The notes beneath the pieces were generated by a model, which saw only the letters and a list, made by a program, of their open reading frames with translations, was not told where the DNA came from and ran no database searches. Both the position numbers and the translations under genes were made by a program. From the NCBI GenBank assembly GCA_945939115.1, contig CAMEVC010000004.1:1-64000 (forward strand): a DNA stretch of 64,000 nucleotides, given 5' to 3'. Source of the stretch: an uncultured Eubacterium sp. Its GTDB lineage: Bacteria; Bacillota; Clostridia; Lachnospirales; Lachnospiraceae. Shown here piece by piece: positions 44,977 through 54,126 of the stretch. Numbering within the stretch: the stretch's first letter is position 1; each line of letters begins with the position of its first letter.

Positions 44977-46420
44977 GAAGGATGACAGAGTTACATTAAC
45001 AATTGAAGATATAGGAACAGGCGGAGAGGGTATAGGAAAGGTAGACGGTTATACCCTCTTTATTAAGGATGCCATAATTGGAGACAAGATTGAAGCCAAG
45101 ATTATTAAGGCTAAGAAGAGTTATGGATATGCAAGACTGGAAAGACTGATTGAACCTTCTGTTGACAGAGTAAGCCCGGTGTGTCCTGTTGCAAGACAGT
45201 GCGGTGGGTGCCAGATTCAGGAGATGAGCTATGAGGCGCAGCTTAAGTTCAAAGAGAGACTTGTTGAAGATAATATAAAAAGAATCGGAAAGATTGATAA
45301 ATTCGAACTCTGCCCTATAATTGGCATGGAAGAACCTTACAGATACAGGAACAAGGCTCAATATCCGGTTGGAATATCAAAGGACGGCAGTATCGCCATG
45401 GGATTTTATGCCGGGAGAACACATTCTATAATCCCATGCGTGGATTGTAAGATTGGTGCTGCAGAGAATAGGTATATACTGGAAATTATAAGGAGCTGGA
45501 TGGAGCAAAACAACATAATGCCCTATGATGAGAAGAGTGGGCAGGGGCTGGTGCGCCATGTACTTATAAGAACAGGTTATCATACAGATGAGATTATGGT
45601 ATGCCTTGTAGTTAATGGAAATAAGCTGACAGATAAGCATAAGGAATCTCTTGTGAGAAGGCTTACAGAGGTGTCTACGGATTCAGACATAAGCACAGAA
45701 AAGTCAATTGCTTCAATTATGCTTAACTTTAATAGTGACAATACTAATGTAATACTCGGAAGAAAATGTGAGACTCTGTGGGGGAAAAGCTATATTGAAG
45801 ATTTCATAGGAGATGTAAAATATCAGATATCTCCACTGTCATTCTTTCAGGTTAACCCGAGACAGACTGAGAAGCTGTACGGAAAGGCATTGGAATTCGC
45901 AGACCTTTCAGGTGCTGAAACAGTGTGGGACCTGTACTGTGGCATAGGAACAATATCTCTGTTTCTTGCAAAGAAAGCAAAGAAAGTTTACGGTGTTGAG
46001 ATAGTTCCCCAGGCAATCGAAGATGCCAGAAACAATGCTAAGATTAATGGAATAGAAAATACAGAATTCTTTGTGGGCAAGGCGGAGGAGGTTGTACCGG
46101 AATTCTATGAGAAAATGTTGCACCTTTCACAGGATGACAGTGTTTCCGAAGAGGAAAGACGGGCTGCTCTGGACAGCATCAATCCGGAGGTGGTGGTTGT
46201 AGACCCGCCAAGAAAGGGATGCGACGAGAGTCTTATCGATACCCTGGTAAAGATGTCTCCACAGCGTATTGTATATGTGAGCTGTGATTCCGCGACACTG
46301 TCAAGGGACCTTGGAATCCTTGAAAACAAAGGCTACAGAACCATTAAGGTGCAGCCTGTCGACCAGTTCTCACACACGGTGCACGTTGAGACGGTATGCT
46401 TACTTTCGAAGAAACCTTGA
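44966..46420 (+). CDS. rlmD: 23S rRNA (uracil-5-)-methyltransferase, RlmD/RlmCD type
   Basis: 484 residues. N-terminal TRAM domain, an Fe-S cluster region (CPVARQCGGCQIQEM plus VDCKIG), and the methyltransferase with DLYCGIGTISLFLAKKA, VVVDPPRKGCDESL and catalytic YVSCDSATLSRDL. In Firmicutes RlmCD methylates U747 and U1939. Overlaps the YhaM-type gene. Confidence 0.9.
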   Translation: MSFKKDDRVTLTIEDIGTGGEGIGKVDGYTLFIKDAIIGDKIEAKIIKAKKSYGYARLERLIEPSVDRVSPVCPVARQCGGCQIQEMSYEAQLKFKERLVEDNIKRIGKIDKFELCPIIGMEEPYRYRNKAQYPVGISKDGSIAMGFYAGRTHSIIPCVDCKIGAAENRYILEIIRSWMEQNNIMPYDEKSGQGLVRHVLIRTGYHTDEIMVCLVVNGNKLTDKHKESLVRRLTEVSTDSDISTEKSIASIMLNFNSDNTNVILGRKCETLWGKSYIEDFIGDVKYQISPLSFFQVNPRQTEKLYGKALEFADLSGAETVWDLYCGIGTISLFLAKKAKKVYGVEIVPQAIEDARNNAKINGIENTEFFVGKAEEVVPEFYEKMLHLSQDDSVSEEERRAALDSINPEVVVVDPPRKGCDESLIDTLVKMSPQRIVYVSCDSATLSRDLGILENKGYRTIKVQPVDQFSHTVHVETVCLLSKKP

Positions 46421-46503
46421 TTTTATGAGGGCTTGAGGGCACTTTTTGAAAATATGTACCTGTGTTTTAGAAAGAAAAAATGAATATATGATGAATTAGA
46501 CCA

Positions 46504-46585
46504 TAGGGGTGTAAGAAACTATTCGCGGACATTTGGCTGTTTTTGAACAGTTGGATGTGCGCGAATAATATTACCCCCTATTTTT
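46504..46585. repeat. Long imperfect hairpin ending in a T run
   Basis: About 80 bases fold on themselves: TAGGGGTGTAA with TTACCCCCTA, TATTCGCG with CGCGAATA, ACAT with ATGT and CTGTT with AACAG, followed by TTTTT. It may be the terminator of rlmD or a miniature inverted-repeat element at the edge of the accessory segment. Confidence 0.6.
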
Positions 46586-46599
46586 GCTTGAAATAATTG

Positions 46600-46649
46600 T
46601 TGACAAATATATCGAACTGCGATATTATAGCACTATCGAAGTTCGATAT
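46600..46649 (+). promoter_or_regulatory. Promoter and probable PadR operator
   Basis: TTGACA (46600-46605), 17 bases, TATTAT (46623-46628). Arms ATATCGAACT (46609-46618) and AGTTCGATAT (46640-46649) form an inverted repeat around the -10 box, with further CGATAT copies between. PadR proteins bind such sites and repress themselves. Confidence 0.65.
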
Positions 46650-46676
46650 ATCGTAGTAAAATATAAGGAGGATATT

Positions 46677-46991
46677 ATGGACGCACATATTAAAAAAGTC
46701 TATGTTCCGATGACGGAAACAGGATTTTATATTCTTTTTTGTCTACAGGAAGAAATGCATGGATATAACATAGGTCTTAGGGTTAAGGATATGACAAATG
46801 GAGAGCTAACCATAAGTCCGGGAACAATGTATGGAACATTATCCAAGATGGAAAATGATAAATTAATATCATTTGTAAAGGAAGAAGATAAGAGAAAATC
46901 CTACATCATTACAGAGTTGGGAAAAGAAGTACTTGAAATTGAATTAAGAAGAATTGAAAGACTATATAGAAATAGCAGAGGAGAATATTAA
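46677..46991 (+). CDS. PadR-family transcriptional regulator
   Basis: 104 residues from the ATG at 46677 (AAGGAGG upstream). Winged helix typical of PadR: ETGFYILFCLQEEMHGYNIG, LTISPGTMYGTLSKMENDKL, then a short helix. It forms a pair with the DUF2812 gene starting two bases later, the common PadR-DUF2812 arrangement. Confidence 0.9.
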   Translation: MDAHIKKVYVPMTETGFYILFCLQEEMHGYNIGLRVKDMTNGELTISPGTMYGTLSKMENDKLISFVKEEDKRKSYIITELGKEVLEIELRRIERLYRNSRGEY

Positions 46992-46992
46992 G

Positions 46993-47544
46993 ATGGCAGA
47001 TAAAAAGGAATTTCATTTTTTTGTATTACCGGAATATGAAGAAGAGGAAAAATATTTATGTGATATGGCAAAGAAGGGATATCTTTTCGAAAAGGTGACT
47101 TTGCCAGGAGTTTATCATTTTAAGAAAAGTGAACCTACAAATATGATTTATCGTATTGATTTTAATCCACAGAAGAAGGAGAATCGTGAAAGTTATCTTC
47201 AGATGTTTAAGGATTATGGCTGGGAATATATACAGGACCTAAATGAATTCAGTTACTTCTGTAAATTGGATGACGGAACAGATGATGATATTTTTAATGA
47301 CAATGAATCGAGAATTGAAATGTTGGAAAGAATAAATAGCCGCAAAGCGATGCCGCTGTTAGTAATATTCTTATGCTGCATTATTCCACAGGGAATGCGT
47401 ATGATTATTGGAGGTAATTTTTCAGACCCTGTTTCAATTGCATTTTATATTTTGTGGATTGTAGTTATGTTTATGTATATTGTAATAATCACGAGATGTA
47501 CTGCAGGATTCAATAGATTAAGAAAGAAATATGACATCAAATAG
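46993..47544 (+). CDS. DUF2812 membrane protein
   Basis: 183 residues from the ATG at 46993. The soluble N-terminal part (FFVLPEYEEEEKYLCDMAKK, GYLFEKVTLPGVYHFKK, YGWEYIQDLNEFSYFCK) is the DUF2812 pattern; two membrane segments follow (about 115-133 and 145-165). These proteins are usually encoded beside PadR regulators, as here; role unknown. Confidence 0.8.
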   Translation: MADKKEFHFFVLPEYEEEEKYLCDMAKKGYLFEKVTLPGVYHFKKSEPTNMIYRIDFNPQKKENRESYLQMFKDYGWEYIQDLNEFSYFCKLDDGTDDDIFNDNESRIEMLERINSRKAMPLLVIFLCCIIPQGMRMIIGGNFSDPVSIAFYILWIVVMFMYIVIITRCTAGFNRLRKKYDIK

Positions 47545-47591
47545 TTTTTAATTTTTCGCATTGCGAGGTACGCTGGATACAGCAAATACTA

Positions 47592-47897
47592 TTGATGAGG
47601 GATGAAATGGAGCATTCAGAAGATTCATTGTCTCTGGCAATGTATGAATATTCAGGTATCTGCTCGAATGATAGGATGAATTATTTCAATAGGATAGGTG
47701 AAAAGAAATGGTCTGATCTTATTGAATATGGAATAGTCAGAGGCGAATTCAATACAGTGAATGTCAAAGAGATTGTTCATGTAATTCTCTATGCTTATCA
47801 GGGCGTTCGAATGTGGAGCAGAATTGTAAGTATGACGCCCGAAGTGTACGATTTGATTACGAATCATATTAGAAAGCAATTGATAAAGGAGCAATAG
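47592..47897 (+). pseudogene. TetR-family regulator lacking its DNA-binding domain
   Basis: A 101-codon frame (IGEKKWSDLIEYGIVRGEFN, VHVILYAYQGVRMWSRI) matches the C-terminal ligand-binding half of a TetR-type regulator. The N-terminal helix-turn-helix is missing and no ribosome site precedes the first Met, so this is a remnant. Confidence 0.6.
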
Positions 47898-47900
47898 GTT

Positions 47901-48467
47901 ATGGTATTGGAAACAGAAAGACTGATTCTTCGTCCATGGGAGGAGAAGGATGCAGAAAGCTTATATAAATATGCAAAAGATCCAAAGGTTGGTCCGATTG
48001 CAGGATGGCCTGTTCATACAAGTGTGGAAAATAGCCTTGAAATCATAAAAAACGTGTTATCGGAAGATGAAACATATACTGTTTGTCTGAAAGAAGATAA
48101 TGTGGCGATAGGCAGCATAGGTTTAATTCCTCCTGCTCAGTCGCATACTGCTGTGGCAGATGATGAGATAGAGGTGGGATATTGGATTGGAGTACCGTTT
48201 TGGGGACGAGGACTGATTCCGGAAGCGGTCAAAGCATTACAGAAGCATGCATTTCTGGATTTAGGCTGCAGTGCTATGTGGTGCGGGTATTATGACGGCA
48301 ATGAAAAATCGAAACGATGCCAGGAGAAGTGTGGCTTTGTGTATCATCACACGGAAGAAAATAAACCGTGTGAACTTATGGGAGATGTAAGAACAGAGCA
48401 TTTCACTTTTCTTACAAAACAAGACTGGTTGGATAATCAGAATCATGAGCAGGTGGAAGTAGAATGA
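47901..48467 (+). CDS. GNAT acetyltransferase, RimJ/RimL type
   Basis: 188 residues with ETERLILRPWEEKDAESLYK at the N-terminus and the acetyl-CoA loop region EVGYWIGVPFWGRGLIPEAV, plus CGFVYHH near the end. It acetylates an amino group on an unknown protein or small molecule. The stop overlaps the start of the CDP-alcohol phosphatidyltransferase remnant (ATGA). Confidence 0.85.
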   Translation: MVLETERLILRPWEEKDAESLYKYAKDPKVGPIAGWPVHTSVENSLEIIKNVLSEDETYTVCLKEDNVAIGSIGLIPPAQSHTAVADDEIEVGYWIGVPFWGRGLIPEAVKALQKHAFLDLGCSAMWCGYYDGNEKSKRCQEKCGFVYHHTEENKPCELMGDVRTEHFTFLTKQDWLDNQNHEQVEVE

Positions 48468-48881
48468 TAGCGAATGCTATAACGTATTTCCGATATGATT
48501 GACGGCACGATAGCACGGAAACTTGGTACAAGCAGTAAATTTGGAGAGAAATTGGATACAGTGGCTGATTTTGTTTTTGCTGTAATAGCACTATTTAAAC
48601 TATTACCGGCAATGATAATCAGCAAGATAATTTGGATTTGGATAGGATTGATTGCAGTAATAAAGCTAATCAATATTATTTCTGGATTTGTGGTGCAGAA
48701 GCGATTTGTAACAGTTCATTCTCTGGCTAATAAAATCACTGGTGCTGTGTTATTTGCTTTGCCTCTTACTTTATCGTTGATTGATGTTTCATATTCAGCT
48801 ATTTTTGTATGTCTGGCGGCAACTTTTGCAGCGATACAAGAGGGACATATCATAAGGAGTCAAAGCGACGAAATAGATTGA
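48464..48881 (+). pseudogene. CDP-alcohol phosphatidyltransferase with an N-terminal deletion
   Basis: The start at 48464 reads IANAITYFR, the usual N-terminus, but the frame shifts directly into MIDGTIARKLGTSSKFGEKL. About 36 residues that should form membrane segments 1 and 2 are missing. The catalytic motif DGxxAR(x)8Gx3Dx3D is intact in the second frame (48495-48881), along with the remaining membrane helices. The deletion plus frame change makes it non-functional. Confidence 0.7.
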
Positions 48882-48978
48882 GCTGTTTAGACTGGACAAA
48901 TAAAGCCAAGAAATGTCGGGAAAAAGTAATTCCTATGAGATAAGATAGTTTCAGAGCGAGCGATGGGAGAAAAGAACT

Positions 48979-49836
48979 ATGGAATGGATGGCAATTATCG
49001 GTGATTTGGTTCAGTACATTGAGGATCATATAACAGAGGATATTTCAACTGAGAACATTGCAAAAGCAGTCGGAGTTTCACCTTTCTATTTTCAGAAGGG
49101 GTTTGCAATGCTTTGTGGTTTCAGTGTGGCTGAGTATATTCGTAACAGAAGGCTTGCCCTTGCCGGCAACGATCTGTTGATTGCTGATGACAAGGTTATT
49201 GATATTGCTATGAAGTATGGGTATGACTCTCCGGATAGTTTTACCAAAGCATTTACCAGATTCCATGGTGTATCGCCTTCATCCGTGCGCAAGGATGAGG
49301 TGCTGCTAAAAACCTTTGCTCCTCTGAAACTAAAAATATCATTAGAGGGAGGCTATCTCATGGATTACAAGATTATCAAAAAAGATGCTTTTACTGTTAT
49401 TGCAAATGCAAAGACATTTCCTTATGAAGGGGCAAAGGAGGTTGTACCTCAGTTCTGGCAGGAGCATTTTCAGACAGGAATGGGGCAGTATATTTGCGGT
49501 GAATATGGAATCAATATTGATTTAGAAATGAGCCAGGAGAATTTTGAGTACCTGATTGCAGATCCATATAATCCGCAGAAGGATGTTCCAGAGGGGCTGG
49601 TTACAAGAACAATACCTGCATTTGACTGGGCAGTATTTCCTTGCAAAGGGGCAATGCCAAATGCTCTTCAGGATGTTAATACCAAGATTTATACAGAGTG
49701 GTTACCGGCTCTTAAGGAGTACGAATTTGCTGCCGGATACTGCGTAGAATATTATGATGATCCAACAAAGTATGAGAAGGGAACACAGGATGAGAATTAC
49801 TATTGTGAGATTTGGATTCCTGTGAGGAAGAAATAA
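48979..49836 (+). CDS. AraC-family regulator with GyrI-like effector domain
   Basis: 285 residues: an AraC helix-turn-helix pair in the first 105 (ITEDISTENIAKAVGVSPFY, KVIDIAMKYGYDSPDSFTKA) and a C-terminal GyrI/Rob-like ligand domain (about 125-285). Such proteins sense small hydrophobic compounds. Single gene; GATGGGAG precedes the ATG. Confidence 0.85.
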   Translation: MEWMAIIGDLVQYIEDHITEDISTENIAKAVGVSPFYFQKGFAMLCGFSVAEYIRNRRLALAGNDLLIADDKVIDIAMKYGYDSPDSFTKAFTRFHGVSPSSVRKDEVLLKTFAPLKLKISLEGGYLMDYKIIKKDAFTVIANAKTFPYEGAKEVVPQFWQEHFQTGMGQYICGEYGINIDLEMSQENFEYLIADPYNPQKDVPEGLVTRTIPAFDWAVFPCKGAMPNALQDVNTKIYTEWLPALKEYEFAAGYCVEYYDDPTKYEKGTQDENYYCEIWIPVRKK

Positions 49837-49985
49837 GAAGTTATTGATACACGTAAAATAGTCATATATTAAGCAAGCCGCATTGGAATAATCCTATGTG
49901 GCTTGTTTGTAAGATACATAACTTGAGAATAACGGAACTTTTACAATTTAGGATAAGCTCGAGCTATTGGATCCAGATGCAATAG

Positions 49986-50219
49986 TATAGATTTTTTTCA
50001 TCCTTTGATAAAATTATTGTTTACTACGACTATGGACAGGTTGAGTTGGCGCAGATTCTTGTGTCGGTGTTTAACACCCTGTTTCCTAATATGGAATTTA
50101 GAAAGATAGAGACGAATCAGTATAAACTATCACAGGCAGCCGATTTGATTTGTATGGGAAAATACAAGGGAAAAGTGAAGAATACACAGGAAACAGCAAG
50201 TTGCTTTTCTAAAGCCTGA
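49986..50219 (+). pseudogene. C-terminal remnant of a DUF3800 protein
   Basis: An open stretch without a start reads DKIIVYYDYGQVELAQILVS, VFNTLFPNMEFRKIETNQYK and QAADLIC, the C-terminal nuclease-like motif of DUF3800 proteins that travel with mobile elements. The N-terminal two thirds are missing. Confidence 0.55.
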
Positions 50220-50255
50220 TTTGCTGGTATGATATCTGTATTGGAGGTGGAAACT

Positions 50256-51020
50256 ATGGAAACAAAGAATGTTATATTAGAACTTCGTACAAAGAAGGGA
50301 TTATCTCAGGATGAATTAGCTGAGAGGGTAATGGTTACAAGACAGGCAGTTTCACGCTGGGAAAATGGTGAAACAGTTCCAAATACAGAAACATTAAAGC
50401 TGTTATCAAAGGAATTCAATGTTACAATTAATACACTTTTAGGTGCACCTAAGCAGTTGATATGTCAGTGTTGCGGTATGCCTCTGGAAGATGAAATTGT
50501 TAGTCATAATGGTGATGGCTCTTTGAACGAGGATTACTGTAAGTGGTGCTACGCGGATGGAACGTACACTTATAGCAATATGGATGATTTGATTGATGTG
50601 TGCGTGAAGCATTTAATAAATGAAGGCTTTACAGAAGAACAGGCACGTGCTCATATGAAAGCAACTCTTCCAACACTGGATTATTGGAAAAGATATGAAG
50701 AATTAAGTGATGATGGACAGTTTGAGATGTTCAAGGAACAGCTTATAAAAGAAATCAATGAGCTTCATATTGAGGGAATGCCAAAGGTTGAAAAGCTGAA
50801 TGCATTGGTTGGAGCCTATGTTAATTTAGCTTATCCATTACCAAGTGGTGCAAGCGTAAAATTTTTAAATGACCAGACAACGTATCTGGGGAATCAATTA
50901 GAATCGGAATTTGGAGGTAACAGATGTTTCGGTATCTTAGCAAATATGGATTTTATTATGGTTTGTACATATGAAGCAGAAGGAGCAAATCCAGAGCTGA
51001 TTATTTATAAGAAAAGGTAG
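50256..51020 (+). CDS. XRE-family regulator with zinc ribbon
   Basis: 254 residues from the ATG at 50256 (GGAGG upstream). N-terminal helix-turn-helix (RTKKGLSQDELAERVMVTRQ, AVSRWENGETVPNTETLKLL), a zinc ribbon at about 70-100 (CQCCGMPLEDEI, DYCKWCYADG) and an extra C-terminal domain with a plant-cystatin-free helical/sheet pattern I cannot name. Single gene in the accessory segment. Confidence 0.8.
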   Translation: METKNVILELRTKKGLSQDELAERVMVTRQAVSRWENGETVPNTETLKLLSKEFNVTINTLLGAPKQLICQCCGMPLEDEIVSHNGDGSLNEDYCKWCYADGTYTYSNMDDLIDVCVKHLINEGFTEEQARAHMKATLPTLDYWKRYEELSDDGQFEMFKEQLIKEINELHIEGMPKVEKLNALVGAYVNLAYPLPSGASVKFLNDQTTYLGNQLESEFGGNRCFGILANMDFIMVCTYEAEGANPELIIYKKR

Positions 51021-51160
51021 AACCGACTGTGAGAATTATTATTGCTCACAGATCATCTACAATCACCAGGGCACCAGAGTGATTACAATTACATAAGAGT
51101 AATTTACATTTAGTTTACTAACCGTTATCTTCCTAAGCTGTACCTGATGGAGGGAATGCG

Positions 51161-51273
51161 CCTACTAAATATGCTTAGTGTTGCAATTTAGTAGGTAATA
51201 TATCCTGGAAATTTAAATCTCATACTAGAAAAGACCTACTAAAATGCTGATTACTGCAATTTAGTAGGTCTTT
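51161..51273. repeat. Two more ACCTACTAAA-type hairpins
   Basis: 51161-51195: CCTACTAAAT with ATTTAGTAGG around 15 bases. 51230-51273: AAAGACCTACTAAA with TTTAGTAGGTCTTT, followed by CTTATTT like a terminator. Both share the core with the cluster at 798-999. No gene is seen in 51021-51500 besides these. Confidence 0.65.
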
Positions 51274-51500
51274 CTTATTTATGAGATATATATGTACATA
51301 TATAGAACATAACATGACCTGAAAACATTACATTTCTTTTATTGCTGCGTAGTTTTTGACAGAATACAGATGGTAAATCTTTAATTCTTTGATATAATGT
51401 TATCCGAACCTTTTGGGAGAGCAGCGTGGTTGTTAATTCCGGATTAATTGCATAATGAAGCATAAAAACCCGGATGAATATTTTGATGATGAGGAAAGAG

Positions 51501-52178
51501 ATGAATAAAATCTTAATAGTTGAGGATGACAAGACAATAAGCCTGGAACTGAAAGAACTGCTTGATAATTCAGGATATAAGGCGATTATAGTTACTGATT
51601 TCAAAAATGTATGTGACAGGATAATTGAAGAAGATGCAGACCTGGTGTTGCTTGATATCAATATTCCTTATATTAATGGGGAGATTCTTCTTAAAGAACT
51701 AAGGACCAGGAGCGATGTGCCGGTTATTATGGTTACAAGCAGAGATTCAGAGGTTGATGAGGTTCTGTGTATGAGTTATGGGGCGGATGACTATATAACC
51801 AAGCCATACAACCCGACAATACTTCTTTTAAGAATAAATGCTATATTCAAGCGGCTGAATCAGAATGGAAATAGTGACGTGGCAAAATATAGAAATATGG
51901 AAATTCTACCCCAGAAAGGTGTTATCAGATATAACAATGGGGAAGACGAGATGCTTCTGACTAAAAATGAAATGACAATATTTATGTATTTGTTGTCAAA
52001 GAAAGATACAATTGTATCCAGAGATGAGCTTATGACTGAGCTTTGGAATAATCAGGAATATCTCAATGATAATGCACTTACAGTTAATATAAGCAGACTC
52101 AGGGCCAGATTCAAAGATATAGGTTATGAGGATGTTATTGAGACAAGAAAGGGACAGGGCTATATTCTTATAGGATAA
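51501..52178 (+). CDS. bceR: BceR-type response regulator
   Basis: 225 residues from the ATG at 51501 (GAGGAAAGAG upstream). Receiver with KILIVEDD, Asp in LVLLDINIPYINGE and Lys in YITKPYNP; C-terminal winged helix (EMTIFMYLLSKKDTIVSRDE). It sits with a BceS-type kinase and a BceAB-type transporter, so it should activate that transporter in response to a cell-wall-active peptide. Confidence 0.85.
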   Translation: MNKILIVEDDKTISLELKELLDNSGYKAIIVTDFKNVCDRIIEEDADLVLLDINIPYINGEILLKELRTRSDVPVIMVTSRDSEVDEVLCMSYGADDYITKPYNPTILLLRINAIFKRLNQNGNSDVAKYRNMEILPQKGVIRYNNGEDEMLLTKNEMTIFMYLLSKKDTIVSRDELMTELWNNQEYLNDNALTVNISRLRARFKDIGYEDVIETRKGQGYILIG

Positions 52179-52182
52179 ATGT

Positions 52183-53226
52183 ATGAGATTTGGGAAGTAT
52201 TTTATAGACAGGCTGTATTTATTATTCATAGCAGTTGGAATTCTGATAGTGAGCGTTCTGATTATGCTTGCATTTAAGGTTAAGATTGAAGTCGTAGTGA
52301 CAGTAGGAGTGCTGTTTGTTTTATTCTATGTTCTCGAGATTTTAACAGATTTCTTCAGGAAGAAAAGGTATTACGATGAATTGCTTAATAATATCGGCAA
52401 TCTTGATAAGAAATATCTTGTGCTGGAAACGCTGAGTGAACCGTATTTCTATGAAGGAAGAATTCTGAATGATGTGCTTCATGATGTAGACAAATCTATG
52501 GCGGACAATATTAATACTTACAGACGGGGTGCGGAGAGTTTTAAAGAATATGTAGAAATGTGGATTCATGAAATAAAGCTGCCGATATCATCGCTGACTT
52601 TGATGCTGCATAATTACAAGGAACGGGAAGTTACAGAAAGAATGAACATTCAGGTTAACAGAATTAATAGTTATATTGAACAGATTTTGTATTATGTGCG
52701 AAGTGAAAATGCTGAGAAGGATTACATAATAGATGACTGCCAACTTTCTAAAGTAATAGCAGGTGTTGCCATTAAGAATAAGGACGATATTTTGGAGAAT
52801 AACATAAGTTTTCAGGTGTCTGATATAGACAGGATTATCCTTACAGATGCCAAATGGCTTGAGTTTATGATGAACCAGATAATAAGTAACAGTATCAAGT
52901 ACAAAGACAAGAGCAAATGTGAAGGCGAAGACGGCACAGAATGTGTTATCAGAGTTTCGGCAAAAGAGGATGATAAAAGTGTAGTTCTCAGTATTTATGA
53001 TAATGGAATTGGAATAAGCGAATCAGATTTGCCGAGAGTGTTTGATAAATCCTTTACAGGGCAGAATGGAAGAGAGTATTCTAAGGCAACAGGAATGGGG
53101 CTGTACATTGTAAAGAAATTGTGTGACAAAATGGGGCATGGTATTTCCATTGAATCTGTTAAAGGGGAATATACACGTGTAAATATAGTATTTTATAAAA
53201 ACGATTTCTATAAAGAGATTGTATAA
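52183..53226 (+). CDS. bceS: BceS-type intramembrane-sensing histidine kinase
   Basis: 347 residues with two adjacent membrane segments (about 12-30 and 36-55) and almost no extracellular loop, the intramembrane-sensing layout. The phospho-acceptor box is MWIHEIKLPISSLTL, and the ATPase has NGIGISESDLPRVFDKSF and GMGLYIVKKL. It relies on the transporter for sensing. Four bases after bceR. Confidence 0.88.
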   Translation: MRFGKYFIDRLYLLFIAVGILIVSVLIMLAFKVKIEVVVTVGVLFVLFYVLEILTDFFRKKRYYDELLNNIGNLDKKYLVLETLSEPYFYEGRILNDVLHDVDKSMADNINTYRRGAESFKEYVEMWIHEIKLPISSLTLMLHNYKEREVTERMNIQVNRINSYIEQILYYVRSENAEKDYIIDDCQLSKVIAGVAIKNKDDILENNISFQVSDIDRIILTDAKWLEFMMNQIISNSIKYKDKSKCEGEDGTECVIRVSAKEDDKSVVLSIYDNGIGISESDLPRVFDKSFTGQNGREYSKATGMGLYIVKKLCDKMGHGISIESVKGEYTRVNIVFYKNDFYKEIV

Positions 53227-53237
53227 TAAATTTCAAT

Positions 53238-53256
53238 GTTACAAAATTGTAATGTT
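53238..53256 (+). promoter_or_regulatory. Inverted repeat ahead of the BceAB-type genes
   Basis: TTACAA and TTGTAA (within 53239-53252) form a dyad with AATGT repeats beside it (GTAATGTTCCGTAATGTT). Its place between the kinase and the transporter genes fits a BceR binding site. No other gene is in 53227-53358. Confidence 0.45.
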
Positions 53257-53358
53257 CCGTAATGTTGAACGAAGGACTATAAGCCGGATAAATGATAAAA
53301 CAGTTACAGTTAAACGGGATACATTTATCTATAAGTCTTAAAGAAAGGAAATGATATT

Positions 53359-54126
53359 ATGGAAACAATACTTAGAATTAATAACATTGAAAAGTATTAT
53401 GGAAACAAATCAAGTCTTACAAAAGCAATTGATAATATATCTTTTGAGGTGGGAAAGGGCGAATTTGTTTCTATAATGGGAGCAAGCGGCTCAGGAAAAA
53501 CGACGCTTCTTAATTGTATATCTACAATTGATAAGGTTACCGCAGGTGATATTTATGTGGACAATGAAGATATAACAAAGCTCAAGGGCAACAGGCTAAA
53601 CAAGTTCAGACGGGAGGAACTGGGATTCATATTTCAGGACTTTAATCTGCTGGATACCCTCACTGCATATGAAAATATAGCTCTGGCGCTGTCTATACAG
53701 AATACTCCTGCCAAGGAGATAGAAATAAGAGTTAAGCAGACAGCGCGGGAACTTGGCATTGAGGATGTGCTAAAGAAGTATCCATACCAGATGTCAGGCG
53801 GACAGAAGCAGCGTGTGGCAAGTGCAAGGGCAATAATTACCAATCCAAAGCTGGTTCTTGCAGATGAACCGACAGGAGCGTTGGATTCAAAGTCTGCAAG
53901 AATGCTGCTCGAGAGCTTTAATTATCTTAATAAAGAGCTTAACGCCACGATACTTATGGTTACTCATGATGCATTTACTGCCAGCTACGCGGGAAGAGTG
54001 ATTTTTATCAAGGATGGCAGGATTTTTAATGAGATACACAAAGGTGACAGTACTCGTAAAGAATTTTTTGATAAGATTATAGATGTAGTAACATTGTTAG
54101 GAGGTGATCTTAACAATGCTCTTTAA
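53359..54126 (+). CDS. bceA: BceA-type ABC transporter ATPase
   Basis: 255 residues: Walker [14 protein letters not shown], signature [14 protein letters not shown], Walker [17 protein letters not shown], switch MVTHDAF. With the ten-segment permease that overlaps it, it forms a MacB/BceAB-type exporter or detoxification complex for antimicrobial peptides. Ribosome site AAGGAAATG before ATG. Confidence 0.92.
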   Translation: METILRINNIEKYYGNKSSLTKAIDNISFEVGKGEFVSIMGASGSGKTTLLNCISTIDKVTAGDIYVDNEDITKLKGNRLNKFRREELGFIFQDFNLLDTLTAYENIALALSIQNTPAKEIEIRVKQTARELGIEDVLKKYPYQMSGGQKQRVASARAIITNPKLVLADEPTGALDSKSARMLLESFNYLNKELNATILMVTHDAFTASYAGRVIFIKDGRIFNEIHKGDSTRKEFFDKIIDVVTLLGGDLNNAL

